Below, in pieces: positions 16,291 through 24,237 of a stretch of 64,000 nt of DNA; positions within the stretch are counted from its first letter, which is position 1; the number at the start of each line of letters is the position of its first letter. The notes under the pieces are model-generated. The model had not been told where the DNA came from, ran no database searches, and saw only the letters and a list, made by a program, of their open reading frames with translations. The DNA is from Cellulomonas sp. P24 (GTDB lineage: Bacteria > Actinomycetota > Actinomycetes > Actinomycetales > Cellulomonadaceae): NCBI RefSeq assembly GCF_024704385.1, contig NZ_JAJDFX010000002.1, positions 1,984,001 through 2,048,000 on the forward strand, read 5' to 3'. The position numbers and the translations under genes were made by a program.

Positions 16291-16391
16291 CGCGCTCCGC
16301 GCCGCGCGTGTGACCTGAGTGACTCCCGTGCCGCCTGGGGCGCCACTCGCGCCCCACGGTGCACACGCGCCCCAGGTGCGGCGCGGAGCGT
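16291..16391. repeat. Intergenic inverted repeat, family 1 copy C
   Basis: Arms CGCTCCGCGCCGC (16293-16305) and its exact complement (16378-16390), enclosing GTGACCTGAGTGACT, as in copies A and B. Immediately to the right (about 16404-16440) GGATGGCCGGAC is repeated within 30 bp. The remainder of 16070-16547 shows no convincing gene. Confidence 0.55.
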
Positions 16392-16547
16392 GTCCGTCGG
16401 CTGGGATGGCCGGACAGTCGGCATGGATGGCCGGACGTGCGGCGGCCCCTCGCGGGAGCAGCGGAGCTCTCGACACGGCGGGTTCGCACGGTCGGCGGCA
16501 GCCGGCGATCCCGCCGTCAGCGGCCTCGCGCTCACCGTCATGATCGC

Positions 16548-16835
16548 TCAGAGGAACCCCTGCCGAGCGGAGCGGCCGCGATCGATGCCCTGCGTGACCT
16601 GGCGCGCGGCCTCGGCACGTTCCGGGGCGGCCTCTCCTGCCCCCCGGTCGAGCCTCCGACGCAGGCTCGCCCTGCTGCCGAGCACGGCAAGGGCCACGAG
16701 GACGACGGCGATCGTGATGTTCCAGACCTTGGGTCCACTCTGCCTCGCGCCCGCAGCAACGACACGCGGATCGGGCACGGCGTGAACCTGCCCGACACGT
16801 CCGCTGTCACCCCCAGCAACGACAGAACCCCTCAC
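16548..16835 (-). CDS. Small putative membrane protein
   Basis: 95 residues from a GTG with GGAGAG 7 nt upstream. One clear hydrophobic segment (VWNITIAVVLVALAVL, about residues 37-52) is followed by a positively charged, polar tail (RRRLDRGAGEAAPERAEAARQV). This is plausible as a single-pass membrane protein with a cytoplasmic tail, but the N-terminal 35 residues look less coding and the true start may be the internal GTG at VWNIT. No family recognised. Confidence 0.35.
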   Translation of the reverse strand: MRGSVVAGGDSGRVGQVHAVPDPRVVAAGARQSGPKVWNITIAVVLVALAVLGSRASLRRRLDRGAGEAAPERAEAARQVTQGIDRGRSARQGFL

Positions 16836-16878
16836 CAGAACGCTCTCCAGCGCCCGGCAAGGGGTTGTGTCACTTCCA

Positions 16879-16900
16879 GGTCCTGAGCTGCCTCAGGACC
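16879..16900 (-). terminator. Hairpin downstream of tRNA-Ser
   Basis: Perfect 9-bp stem GGTCCTGAG (16879-16887) with CTCAGGACC (16892-16900) and a CTGC tetraloop, starting four nt beyond the encoded CCA of the leftward tRNA. A likely transcript end. Confidence 0.6.
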
Positions 16901-16903
16901 CCG

Positions 16904-16993
16904 TGGCGGTAGCGGTGAGATTCGAACTCACGGTGGACTTTCACCCACACACGCTTTCGAGGCGTGCTCCTTAGGCCGCTCGGACACGCTACC
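16904..16993 (-). tRNA. tRNA-Ser (anticodon CGA)
   Basis: On the minus strand the 7-bp acceptor stem is GGTAGCG/CGCTACC, the anticodon loop reads CCTCGAAAG (anticodon CGA, codon UCG), there is a long class II variable arm and the T-loop GTTCGAATC. A discriminator G and an encoded CCA (16904-16906) follow. About 87 nt without CCA, the usual size for serine tRNA. Confidence 0.93.
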
Positions 16994-17059
16994 TCGCGGG
17001 GAAGCGTACCCGGTTCGGCCCCGCCGACCGAATCCAGGGTGCCGACGTACCGTGGAGCC

Positions 17060-18043
17060 GTGCTCGACGCGCCTCTGCTCCCCGGCAACCCCTCTCCTGA
17101 CCGGGCCGTCTCCCACGGCACCGGCGGCGATGCACCCTCAGCCGGCGGCGATGTCGACCGGCCCCCTGCCGTGAGCAGCACAGGCGTTGCCCACGGCACC
17201 ACGGACACGGTGAGGGCCGCCACCGCCCTGCTGAGCGGCGCCCGCCTGACGGTCCTGACGGGGGCCGGCGTCTCGACCGATTCCGGCATCCCGGACTACC
17301 GCGGCCCCGACTCGCCGCCGCGCACACCGATGACGTACCAGCAGTTCGTGGGCGACGAGGCGTTCCGGCGCCACTACTGGGCGCGGAACCACGTCGGCTG
17401 GCGGCACGTCCACCGGACGCACCCGAACGCCGGTCACCGCGCGCTCGCCGAGCTCGAGGCACGCGGCGTCGTCGGCGGACTGATCACCCAGAACGTGGAC
17501 CTGCTCCACGAGCAGGCGGGGTCCCGGAACGTGATCGACCTGCACGGCCGGTACGACCGGGTGATCTGCCTGGGCTGCCGGACGGTCATCTCGCGCGCAG
17601 AGCTCTCGACACGTCTGGAGGAGCTGAACCCGGGCTTCGTCGAGCAGGTCGGTGCGGTCGCGGACGTCGAGATCGCCCCGGACGCCGACGCGGTGATCGA
17701 GTCGACGGCGCACTTCGTCGTGGCGGCGTGCGACCGCTGCGGCGGGATCCTCAAGCCCGACATCGTGTACTTCGGCGAGAACGTGCCGCGCGAGCGCGTT
17801 GACCGGGCGTACGCGATGGTCGACGCCGCGGACGCGCTGCTCGTCGCCGGGTCGTCGCTCACGGTGATGTCGGGTCTGCGGTTCGTGCGGCACGCTGCCA
17901 CGACCGGGAAGCCCGTCGTGATCGTCAACAGAGGCGCCACCCGGGGAGACCCGCTCGCGACCGTGCGCGTGGACGCCGGGACCTCCGAGGTGCTCTCGAC
18001 GCTCGCGCTGGTGCTGCCCGCGGTCCGCACGCCGATCGCATAG
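17060..18043 (+). CDS. NAD-dependent protein deacylase, SIR2 family
   Basis: 327 residues from GTG 17060, preceded by GTGGAG; longer readings would run back into the tRNA gene. A 50-residue low-complexity N-terminus leads into the sirtuin core: GAGVSTDSGIPDYRG (NAD loop), TQNVD, the catalytic LHG, zinc cysteines as two C-x-x-C pairs (CLGC and CDRC), KPDIVYFGE, and GSSLTV and NRG of the Rossmann part. It removes acyl groups from lysine using NAD+, in the cytoplasm. The CxxC spacing is typical of class II/III bacterial sirtuins (the GAGVSTDSGIPDYRG version of the loop). It is convergent with tadA across a 124-bp gap of short repeats (ACCGTCTCACCACCG and CCACCCGACCTCACCG units). Confidence 0.9.
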   Translation: MLDAPLLPGNPSPDRAVSHGTGGDAPSAGGDVDRPPAVSSTGVAHGTTDTVRAATALLSGARLTVLTGAGVSTDSGIPDYRGPDSPPRTPMTYQQFVGDEAFRRHYWARNHVGWRHVHRTHPNAGHRALAELEARGVVGGLITQNVDLLHEQAGSRNVIDLHGRYDRVICLGCRTVISRAELSTRLEELNPGFVEQVGAVADVEIAPDADAVIESTAHFVVAACDRCGGILKPDIVYFGENVPRERVDRAYAMVDAADALLVAGSSLTVMSGLRFVRHAATTGKPVVIVNRGATRGDPLATVRVDAGTSEVLSTLALVLPAVRTPIA

Positions 18044-18167
18044 CGCCCGCGCTCGGCCGCGGCTGGACCGCACCGTCTCACCACCGAACCGTCTCACCAC
18101 CGCACCGCGTCGCCGCCGCGCGCCGCCACCCGACCTCACCGCCACCCGATCTCGCCACCATCCGACC

Positions 18168-18632
18168 TCACCGTTGCGTCGCGAAGAACTCCCGGATCAG
18201 CTCGCCGCACTCGTCCTCGAGGACCCCGCCGACCACCTCGACGCGGTGGTTCAACCGCCGATCCCGCACGAGGTCCCACTGGGAGCCGCACGCCCCGGCC
18301 TTCGGGTCCCACGCGCCGAGCACGAGCCGGGGCACGCGCGCGAGCACCGTCGCTCCGGCGCACATGGCGCACGGTTCGAGGGTCACCACGAGGGTGCAGT
18401 CGTCGAGCCGCCACCGTCCGAGCACCCGTGCGGCCTCCTGCAGGGCCCTCACCTCGGCATGGGCGGTCGGGTCCGCGTCGGCCTCGCGCGCGTTGTGCCC
18501 TCGGCCGACGACGGCACCGTCGGGGCCGAGCACGACGGCGCCGACCGGCACGTCCCCGGTCGCGAGGGCGAGCCTGGCCTCGGCGAGCGCCGAGCGCATC
18601 GCTGCGGCGTCGTCCTCGCGCACGGTTCCCAT
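18168..18632 (-). CDS. tadA: tRNA-specific adenosine deaminase TadA
   Basis: 154 residues from ATG 18630-18632 with GGGAGG about 10 nt upstream. Cytidine/deoxycytidylate-type deaminase fold: HAEVRAL (catalytic H-A-E) and PCAMCAGA (P-C-x-x-C zinc ligands), plus the tail GGVLEDECGELIREFF typical of TadA. It converts A34 to inosine in tRNA-Arg(ACG). Divergent from upp with 63 bp between starts, a pairing common in actinobacteria. Confidence 0.9.
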   Translation of the reverse strand: MGTVREDDAAAMRSALAEARLALATGDVPVGAVVLGPDGAVVGRGHNAREADADPTAHAEVRALQEAARVLGRWRLDDCTLVVTLEPCAMCAGATVLARVPRLVLGAWDPKAGACGSQWDLVRDRRLNHRVEVVGGVLEDECGELIREFFATQR

Positions 18633-18695
18633 GGCGCACATCCTCCCGCGCCCGGACCGGACCGGCGCGCACCTCGCGGGCGGTAGGTTGTCCGC

Positions 18696-19331
18696 ATGCG
18701 CCTGCACGTCGCGGACCACCCGCTCGTCGCCCACAAGCTCACCGTCCTGCGGAACCAGGACACGACGTCGCCCACCTTCCGCCTCCTGGTCGACGAGCTC
18801 GTCACGCTCCTCGCCTACGAGGCGACACGGGACGTGCGGGTGCAGCCGTTCCCGATCGTGACGCCGGTCGCGCCGACCGTCGGCACCAAGCTCGCCGACC
18901 CGCGGCCGATCGTCGTGCCGATCCTGCGCGCGGGGCTCGGGATGCTCGACGGGATGACGCGGCTGCTGCCGACGGCCGAGGTCGGGTTCCTCGGCATGCG
19001 GCGTGACGAGGAGACCCTCGAGGCGATCACGTACGCCAACCGCCTCCCGGACGACCTCTCCGGGCGCCAGTGCTTCCTGCTGGACCCGATGCTCGCGACC
19101 GGGGGCACGCTGGTCGCGGCGATCGAGTACCTGTTCGACCGAGGCGCGCGCGACGTGACCGCGGTCTGCATCATCGCGGCACCGGAGGGGCTCAAGGTCG
19201 TCGAGGACGCGGTGGGCGACCGGGGCGACGTCACCGTCGTCGTCGCGGCGGTCGACGAGCGCCTCAACGAGAAGGCGTACATCGTCCCGGGTCTCGGCGA
19301 CGCGGGCGACCGGCTCTACGGCATCGTCTGA
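18696..19331 (+). CDS. upp: Uracil phosphoribosyltransferase
   Basis: 211 residues, the normal length for Upp. Visible motifs: [13 protein letters not shown], the PRPP-binding [18 protein letters not shown], and the C-terminal uracil-binding [12 protein letters not shown]. It makes UMP from uracil and PRPP (pyrimidine salvage). The stop is followed by tandem GAGCTCGTCC units (about 19341-19378) that could fold as a terminator. Confidence 0.95.
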   Translation: MRLHVADHPLVAHKLTVLRNQDTTSPTFRLLVDELVTLLAYEATRDVRVQPFPIVTPVAPTVGTKLADPRPIVVPILRAGLGMLDGMTRLLPTAEVGFLGMRRDEETLEAITYANRLPDDLSGRQCFLLDPMLATGGTLVAAIEYLFDRGARDVTAVCIIAAPEGLKVVEDAVGDRGDVTVVVAAVDERLNEKAYIVPGLGDAGDRLYGIV

Positions 19332-19378
19332 CCCCGTTCGCGCTCGTCCGAGCTCATCCGAGCTCGTCCGAGCTCGGG

Positions 19379-19642
19379 CAAACCGGACACATCGGTCGAC
19401 CTGCGAGACCGATAGGTGCATCGGTGCGAAATCCGCGCGAAGATCGTCCCGAGCACCACTCATCCACATGACCGGAAGGCCTCCGCCACGGCGGCAGCCG
19501 ACCAGAGAGCGTTCTCACCGACTCGGGGGATGTCCGGTGAGAACTCGCGCTGCTGCACCTGCGAGCTTGGGGGAGCACGTAGCGGGCGCGGCGCGGCAGG
19601 AGGCGAGGGGCGGATCCCGGCGGGGTCCGCCCCTCGTTTCGT
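19379..19642 (+). ncRNA. Putative structured small RNA between upp and nrdA
   Basis: No convincing reading frame in 19332-20010. AAACCGGACACA (19379-19391) and ACCGATAG (19408-19415) look like promoter elements. The next 200 nt contain a perfect 9-bp hairpin TTCTCACCG/CGGTGAGAA (19512-19520/19535-19543) with a G-rich loop, a second hairpin CTCGC/GCGAG (19544-19548/19561-19565) followed by TTGGGGGAG, and end in a strong terminator hairpin with TTTCGTC. This promoter-hairpins-terminator layout suggests a transcript of about 220 nt. I cannot assign it to a known RNA family. The opposite strand would show C-rich loops, faintly like the actinobacterial 6C RNA motif. Confidence 0.35.
19604..19640 (+). 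terminator. Strong intrinsic terminator
   Basis: Stem CGAGGGGCGGATCCC (19604-19618) pairs with 19622-19636 with one G-T pair, followed by TTTCGTC. It ends a rightward transcript well before nrdA. Confidence 0.75.
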
Positions 19643-19703
19643 CCAGGGTGCGTGGTCGATGCGTGCGAGGTGCCTGGGTGGCACGGAGTCGGGTATGGAC
19701 CCG

Positions 19704-19754
19704 CCGTCCACAACCGTTGTGGATGAATCGGGTGCTTTTCCACAGTCCTCCACA
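19704..19754. promoter_or_regulatory. DnaA-box-like cluster upstream of nrdA
   Basis: Four TCCACA-type sites in 51 bp: CCGTCCACA (19704-19712), TCATCCACA on the minus strand (19718-19726), TTTTCCACA (19736-19744) and TCCTCCACA (19746-19754). The first two form a perfect TCCACAAC/GTTGTGGA palindrome around one base. Two sites differ from TTATCCACA at one position. E. coli nrdAB is known to be DnaA-regulated, so a similar link of dNTP synthesis to replication is plausible here. Nothing indicates a replication origin. Confidence 0.5.
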
Positions 19755-19770
19755 GCGTCATGCACAGGGA

Positions 19771-19818
19771 TACCCACATCTGGGGGTGACCTGCGACTCA
19801 CACCACAACATCTAGCCC
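19771..19818. promoter_or_regulatory. Tandem NrdR boxes upstream of nrdA
   Basis: TACCCACATCTGGGGG (19771-19786) and CCACAACATCTAGCCC (19803-19818) both match the invariant positions of the NrdR consensus acaCwAtATaTwGtgt. Their starts are exactly 32 bp apart, the three-turn spacing known for NrdR box pairs. A candidate promoter TTGCTC-16-ATAGCG (19827-19854) lies just downstream. NrdR would repress the operon when dATP/ATP-bound. Confidence 0.6.
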
Positions 19819-20010
19819 ATGGACGTTGCTCATGTCGGTGATCGGGGATAGCGTCGAACCCTGCTCGAACCAGCTCGTGAGCACCCGCCCGACGTCGTGC
19901 CGGTGCCGAGTGCCCGTCCGCACCGCCCGCCAGCACCGTCCATCCATCAGCACAGTCCGTCCATCAGCACAGTCCGCCAGCCGCTCCATCAAGTCGCGAG
20001 GTATTGCGCC

Positions 20011-22965
20011 GTGACCCTCACCGACCCCGCCCAGCACCTCGGGAACACCAGCACCGGAGAGCCCGGAGCGCCGACCGCGCCCGCTCCCCTCACCCCCGCG
20101 AAGTCGGGCCAGATCCACGTCACCAAGCGCGACGGCACCCGCGAGCTCTACAACGCGGACAAGATCAACCAGGCCATCGTCAAGGCCGCCGCCGGTCTCG
20201 AGGACCACATCGGCAAGGCCATGCAGGTCGCGGCCGAGCTCGCGATCACGCTGTTCGACGGCATCACGACCGAGCAGCTCGACGAGGCCGCGATCGGCGT
20301 CGCGGTGCAGAACGTCAAGGACGACCCGGACTTCGACACGATCGCCGCCCGGCTGCTCCGCAAGGTCATCAACAAGCGCGTGCTCGGCAACTACGAGTCC
20401 GACCTCGAGATGACGCTGCTGCACCAGGCGAGGTTCCCCGGGTACATCCGCGAGGCCGTCGAGCAGGGGCTCCTCGACGAGAGGCTCGCGACGCTGTTCG
20501 ACCTCGACGCGCTCGCCGCGGCGATCGACCCGAGCCGCGACGACCTGCTCCGGTACATCGGCACGGTCACGATGCGCAACCGCTACATGATCAACGACCG
20601 CAACGGTCGCGCGCTCGAGGTGCCGCAGTACTTCTGGATGCGGGTATCGATGGGCCTGGCGCTCAACGAGGCCGACCCGACGGCCTGGGCGATCCGGTTC
20701 TACGACAAGATCTCCCGGCTCGACTACCTGCCCGCGGGCTCGACGCTCGTCAACGCCGGGACGTCCTACCCGCAGCTCTCCAACTGCTTCGTCATGCAGA
20801 TGGAGGACGACATCGAGCACATCGCGACGTCCGTCCGCAACGTCATGTGGCTGACCAAGGGCACCGGCGGCATCGGGCTGTCGGTGACCAAGCTGCGTGC
20901 CGAGGGCTCACCGATCCGGTCCAACAACACGACCTCGACCGGCCCGATCCCGTTCATGCACACGATCGACTCGACGCTGCGCGCGATCTCCCGCGGCGGC
21001 AAGAAGTTCGGTGCGCTGGCGTTCTACATGGAGAACTGGCACCTCGACTTCGCCCAGTTCCTCGACCTCAAGCAGAACTCGGGCGACCCGTACCGCCGGG
21101 TGCGGACCGCCAACACCGCGGTGTGGATCTCCGACGAGTTCATGAAGCGCGTCGCCGCCGACGACGACTGGTACCTGTTCGACCCCGCCGAGACGCCGGA
21201 CCTCGTCGAGCTGTACGGTCGCGAGTTCTCCGAGCGTTACGCGTACTACGTCGCGCAGGCGCAGGCCGGGAAGATCCGCTCGTTCAAGCGACTCAAGGCG
21301 CGCGAGCAGTACAACGCGATCCTGGTGACCCTGCAGACGACGTCGCACCCGTGGCTGACCTGGAAGGACACCATCAACCTCCGGGCCCTGAACAACAACA
21401 CGGGCACGATCCACCTGTCGAACCTCTGCACCGAGATCACGCTGCCGCAGGACCGGGACAACATCTCGGTCTGCAACCTCGCGTCGATCAACCTGTCCGA
21501 GCACCTCGTGCCGCAGGCCGACGGCTCGCTCGGCTTCGACTGGGAGCGGATGCGGACGTCGGTGTCGTACGCGGTCCGTCAGCTCGACAACCTCGTCGAC
21601 ATCACGCTGTCCTCGGTGTCGGAGTCCGAGCGGGCGAACCAGCAGAACCGCGCGATCGGCCTCGGCGTGATGGGCTTCACCGACGTCACCGAGCGACTCG
21701 GCTACGCGTACGAGTCCGCCGAGGCGATCGACCTGCTCGACGAGGTCGTGGAGTTCATCTCGTTCCACGCGATCGACACGAGCGCGGACCTCGCCCGCGA
21801 GCGCGGCTCGTACGCGACGTACGCCGGCTCCGGCTGGTCCCAGGGCCTGGTCCCGATCGACACGATCGCCCGGGTCGAGGCAGACCGCGACGTCCCGGTG
21901 CAGGTCGACCGCACCACCCGGCAGGACTGGGACTCGATGCGGATCAAGGTCGCCGGCGGCATGCGCAACGCGACGCTCATGGCGATCGCCCCGACCGCGT
22001 CGATCGGCCTCGTCGCCGGCACGACGCCCGGCCTCGACCCGCAGTTCTCGCAGATCTTCTCCCGCGCGACCAGCTCGGGGAAGTTCCTCGAGGTCAACCG
22101 CAACCTCGTGCGCGACCTGCAGCAGCTCGGGCTCTGGGAGCAGGTCCGCGACGACCTCCTCGCGACCCAGGGCGACCTGTCCCGGGTGCCCGGCGTCCCG
22201 GAGCACCTCAAGGCGGTCTACCGGACGTCGTTCCAGCTCTCGCCGTACGCGTACATCGACGTCGCGTCCCGCGCCCAGAAGTGGATCGACCAGGCGATCA
22301 GCCGGAACATCTACCTCGAGTCCCGCGACATCTCCGAGATGGCACGCCTGTACGCGGCCGCGTGGGAGAAGGGCGTCAAGACGACCTACTACCTGCACGT
22401 GAAGCCCCGGCACACCGCCGAGCAGTCCACCGTCCGGGTCAACAAGGCGGAGACCCTGCCGGCCGGACGCGGTGCCACGACCGTGCGCCCCGCGGAACCG
22501 GGTGCTGCCTCCGCACCGCGGCGTGGCTTCGGCTTCGGCAAGGCAGCGGGCACGACGACGCCCACGTCGGACGCTTCCGCCACCGCCGCCGCCACCACCG
22601 CCTCGGACTCGGGTGCCTCGACGGACACGCCGTTGTCGATTGCCTCTGTGTCGGCTCCAACTCCCGAGGCGCCCACACCCACACCCACACCCACGCCCGC
22701 TGCCGCTGCCGAGCCCGCTCCGGCGACCACATTCTCGTCACTGACCACCCACGCGGCGCCGCCGTCGGTGCTCGCAGCAGTGGTCGACGCCGCCCGTCAG
22801 GTGTCTCCCGCGCGCACGTCGGCGCCGACACCGGAGCCGTCCGCTGCACCCGCTGCACCCGTCACCCCCGCTCCGGCTTCGGCTTCGGGCGCGTCGCACC
22901 GGCGGAAGCCACCTCAGCACCGCCCGCGTCCGCACCGTCCACCTACGCACCGCCCACCGACCTGA
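20011..22965 (+). CDS. nrdA: Class I ribonucleotide reductase large subunit NrdA (C-terminal redox tail displaced by frameshift)
   Basis: 984 residues in the main frame from GTG 20011 (GAGG 9 nt upstream). An ATP-cone (about 30-120, KRDGTRELYNADKINQAIVK) gives allosteric control of activity. The barrel has LSNCFVMQ (first redox Cys), the catalytic N-x-C-x-E as SNLCTEI, and VCNLASINL. It reduces ribonucleoside diphosphates together with NrdB, encoded 60 nt beyond the displaced tail. From about residue 810 the protein becomes a Pro/Ala/Thr-rich linker and this frame ends in an Arg/Pro/His-rich string. The expected C-terminal Cys pair is found in the -1 frame (see next entry). Controlled by the upstream DnaA-like and NrdR sites. 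Either a sequencing error, a real one-base loss, or recoding. Confidence 0.88.
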   Translation: MTLTDPAQHLGNTSTGEPGAPTAPAPLTPAKSGQIHVTKRDGTRELYNADKINQAIVKAAAGLEDHIGKAMQVAAELAITLFDGITTEQLDEAAIGVAVQNVKDDPDFDTIAARLLRKVINKRVLGNYESDLEMTLLHQARFPGYIREAVEQGLLDERLATLFDLDALAAAIDPSRDDLLRYIGTVTMRNRYMINDRNGRALEVPQYFWMRVSMGLALNEADPTAWAIRFYDKISRLDYLPAGSTLVNAGTSYPQLSNCFVMQMEDDIEHIATSVRNVMWLTKGTGGIGLSVTKLRAEGSPIRSNNTTSTGPIPFMHTIDSTLRAISRGGKKFGALAFYMENWHLDFAQFLDLKQNSGDPYRRVRTANTAVWISDEFMKRVAADDDWYLFDPAETPDLVELYGREFSERYAYYVAQAQAGKIRSFKRLKAREQYNAILVTLQTTSHPWLTWKDTINLRALNNNTGTIHLSNLCTEITLPQDRDNISVCNLASINLSEHLVPQADGSLGFDWERMRTSVSYAVRQLDNLVDITLSSVSESERANQQNRAIGLGVMGFTDVTERLGYAYESAEAIDLLDEVVEFISFHAIDTSADLARERGSYATYAGSGWSQGLVPIDTIARVEADRDVPVQVDRTTRQDWDSMRIKVAGGMRNATLMAIAPTASIGLVAGTTPGLDPQFSQIFSRATSSGKFLEVNRNLVRDLQQLGLWEQVRDDLLATQGDLSRVPGVPEHLKAVYRTSFQLSPYAYIDVASRAQKWIDQAISRNIYLESRDISEMARLYAAAWEKGVKTTYYLHVKPRHTAEQSTVRVNKAETLPAGRGATTVRPAEPGAASAPRRGFGFGKAAGTTTPTSDASATAAATTASDSGASTDTPLSIASVSAPTPEAPTPTPTPTPAAAAEPAPATTFSSLTTHAAPPSVLAAVVDAARQVSPARTSAPTPEPSAAPAAPVTPAPASASGASHRRKPPQHRPRPHRPPTHRPPT

Positions 22966-23075
22966 CGCCGCCGCCGTCGGCCACGGTCCTCGAGGTGCAG
23001 GAGGCCGACATCATCGACGGCGTCGCGTGCCCCGTCGACCCGATGGAACGCCTGCAGTGCGAGTCCTGCCAGTGA
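22866..23075 (+). other. nrdA: Out-of-frame C-terminal tail of NrdA with redox CxxC
   Basis: In the frame one base before the main nrdA frame, from about 22869 to the stop at 23073-23075, the sequence reads GFGFGRVAPAEAT..., then VLEVQEADIIDGVACPVDP and ends CESCQ. This is the normal end of NrdA, where the C-x-x-C shuttles electrons from thioredoxin to the active site. A run of five C at 22865-22869 is the likeliest point of a lost base or of -1 slippage. nrdB begins 61 bp after this stop, as expected if this is the true gene end. Confidence 0.7.
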
Positions 23076-23135
23076 CGACAGCGACGACAGCGACGACACA
23101 GTCGTAGATCGACCGCCCCCGACGAAGGAGCTCCC

Positions 23136-24131
23136 ATGTCTGCCCCGCACTCGATCCTCGGGACCGGAATCTCCGAGGGCCTGCTGCTGAAGCCCGTCCG
23201 CTACCAGTGGGCGATGGACCTGTACGACCAGGCCGTCGCGAACACGTGGTTCCCGAACGAGATCCAGCTCGGCGAGGACCTCGCGGACTTCAAGCGCATG
23301 ACCGACGAGGAGAAGCACGCCGTCACGTTCCTCATGTCGTACTTCAACCCGAACGAGCTGCTCGTCAACAAGGCGCTCGCCTTTGGTGTCTACCCCTACA
23401 TCAACGCCCCCGAGGCGCACCTGTACCTCGCGAAGCAGATGTGGGAGGAGGCCAACCACTGCATGTCGTTCGAGTACGTCCTCGAGACGTTCCCGATCGA
23501 CCGCACCGAGGCGTACTCCTCGCACGTGTCGGTGCCGTCGATGGCCGCCAAGGAGGAGTTCGAGGTCCGCTACATCAAGCGGATGACGGAGCAGACGCTC
23601 GACATCACGACCACCGAGGGCAAGCGCGACTTCATCCGCAACCTGGTCGCGTACAACATCATCCTCGAGGGCATCTGGTTCTACTCGGGCTTCATGGTCG
23701 CGCTGAGCTTCCGGCAACGGAACCTGCTGCGGAACTTCGGCTCACTCATGGACTGGGTCGTGCGGGACGAGTCGCTGCACCTGAAGTTCGGCATCAACCT
23801 CATCCTCACCGTCCTCGACGAGAACGAGGACCTGCAGACGCCCGAGTTCGCGGAAGAGATCCGTCAGATGATCCTCGACAGCGTCGAGATGGAGGAGCAG
23901 TACAACCGCGACCTCCTGCCGACCGGGATCCTCGGACTCAACGCCGACTACGTGAACCAGTACGTGAAGTACCTCGCCGATCGCCGGCTCGAGGAGCTCG
24001 GGTTCGAGCCGCACTACAAGGTGTCCAACCCCGCCAAGTGGATGGCGGCGGCCAACGACACCCTGCAGCTCGTGAACTTCTTCGAGGCGACCAACACCTC
24101 CTACGAGGTCAACGCACGCTCCGGGAGCTGA
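23136..24131 (+). CDS. nrdB: Ribonucleotide reductase small subunit NrdB, class Ic-like (Phe in place of radical Tyr)
   Basis: 331 residues, preceded by GAAGGAGCTCCC. Ferritin-like R2 fold with metal ligands E74 (NPNELLVNK), E105 and H108 (EEANH), and the second set EGIWFY and RDESLHLKFG. Four residues after H108 the radical-carrying tyrosine of class Ia/Ib R2 proteins is F112 (HCMSF), and the first ligand is Glu rather than Asp, both as in class Ic enzymes of the Chlamydia type, which use a Mn/Fe centre instead of a tyrosyl radical. The cofactor is thus predicted to be Mn(IV)/Fe(III); metal content cannot be proven by sequence. Cotranscribed with nrdA. Confidence 0.9.
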   Translation: MSAPHSILGTGISEGLLLKPVRYQWAMDLYDQAVANTWFPNEIQLGEDLADFKRMTDEEKHAVTFLMSYFNPNELLVNKALAFGVYPYINAPEAHLYLAKQMWEEANHCMSFEYVLETFPIDRTEAYSSHVSVPSMAAKEEFEVRYIKRMTEQTLDITTTEGKRDFIRNLVAYNIILEGIWFYSGFMVALSFRQRNLLRNFGSLMDWVVRDESLHLKFGINLILTVLDENEDLQTPEFAEEIRQMILDSVEMEEQYNRDLLPTGILGLNADYVNQYVKYLADRRLEELGFEPHYKVSNPAKWMAAANDTLQLVNFFEATNTSYEVNARSGS

Positions 24132-24155
24132 TCGCGCGGTCTCACCCTCGAGATT

Positions 24156-24185
24156 CTCAAAGGTCCGTCACGATTCTGCCGATGT
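24156..24185 (+). promoter_or_regulatory. Sigma-28 (FliA)-like promoter for the second GGDEF/EAL gene
   Basis: CTCAA (24156-24160), 17-bp spacer, GCCGATGT (24178-24185). This resembles the -10 GCCGATAA of FliA promoters and the CTCA-type -35 described for motile actinobacteria. It sits 53 bp before the chosen GTG start (24238). If active, the downstream c-di-GMP protein belongs to a motility regulon. Confidence 0.45.
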
Positions 24186-24237
24186 GACGGTAGCGACCGG
24201 GGCAGATCGTCTCGGCGCCCTGCGATCGAGGACCGTC

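Noticed and set aside
19704-19754. DnaA-box cluster as a chromosomal origin
   Set aside because: Only four loose sites, no dnaA/dnaN/gyrB/rpmH context and no AT-rich unwinding element.
19416-19841. Small protein genes in the upp-nrdA gap
   Set aside because: Candidate frames are Arg/Gly/Ser-rich without ribosome sites, overlap the terminator hairpin and look non-coding.
22866-23075. Firm call of programmed -1 frameshifting in nrdA
   Set aside because: The C run is short and no canonical slippery heptamer with a downstream pseudoknot is evident; assembly error is at least as likely.
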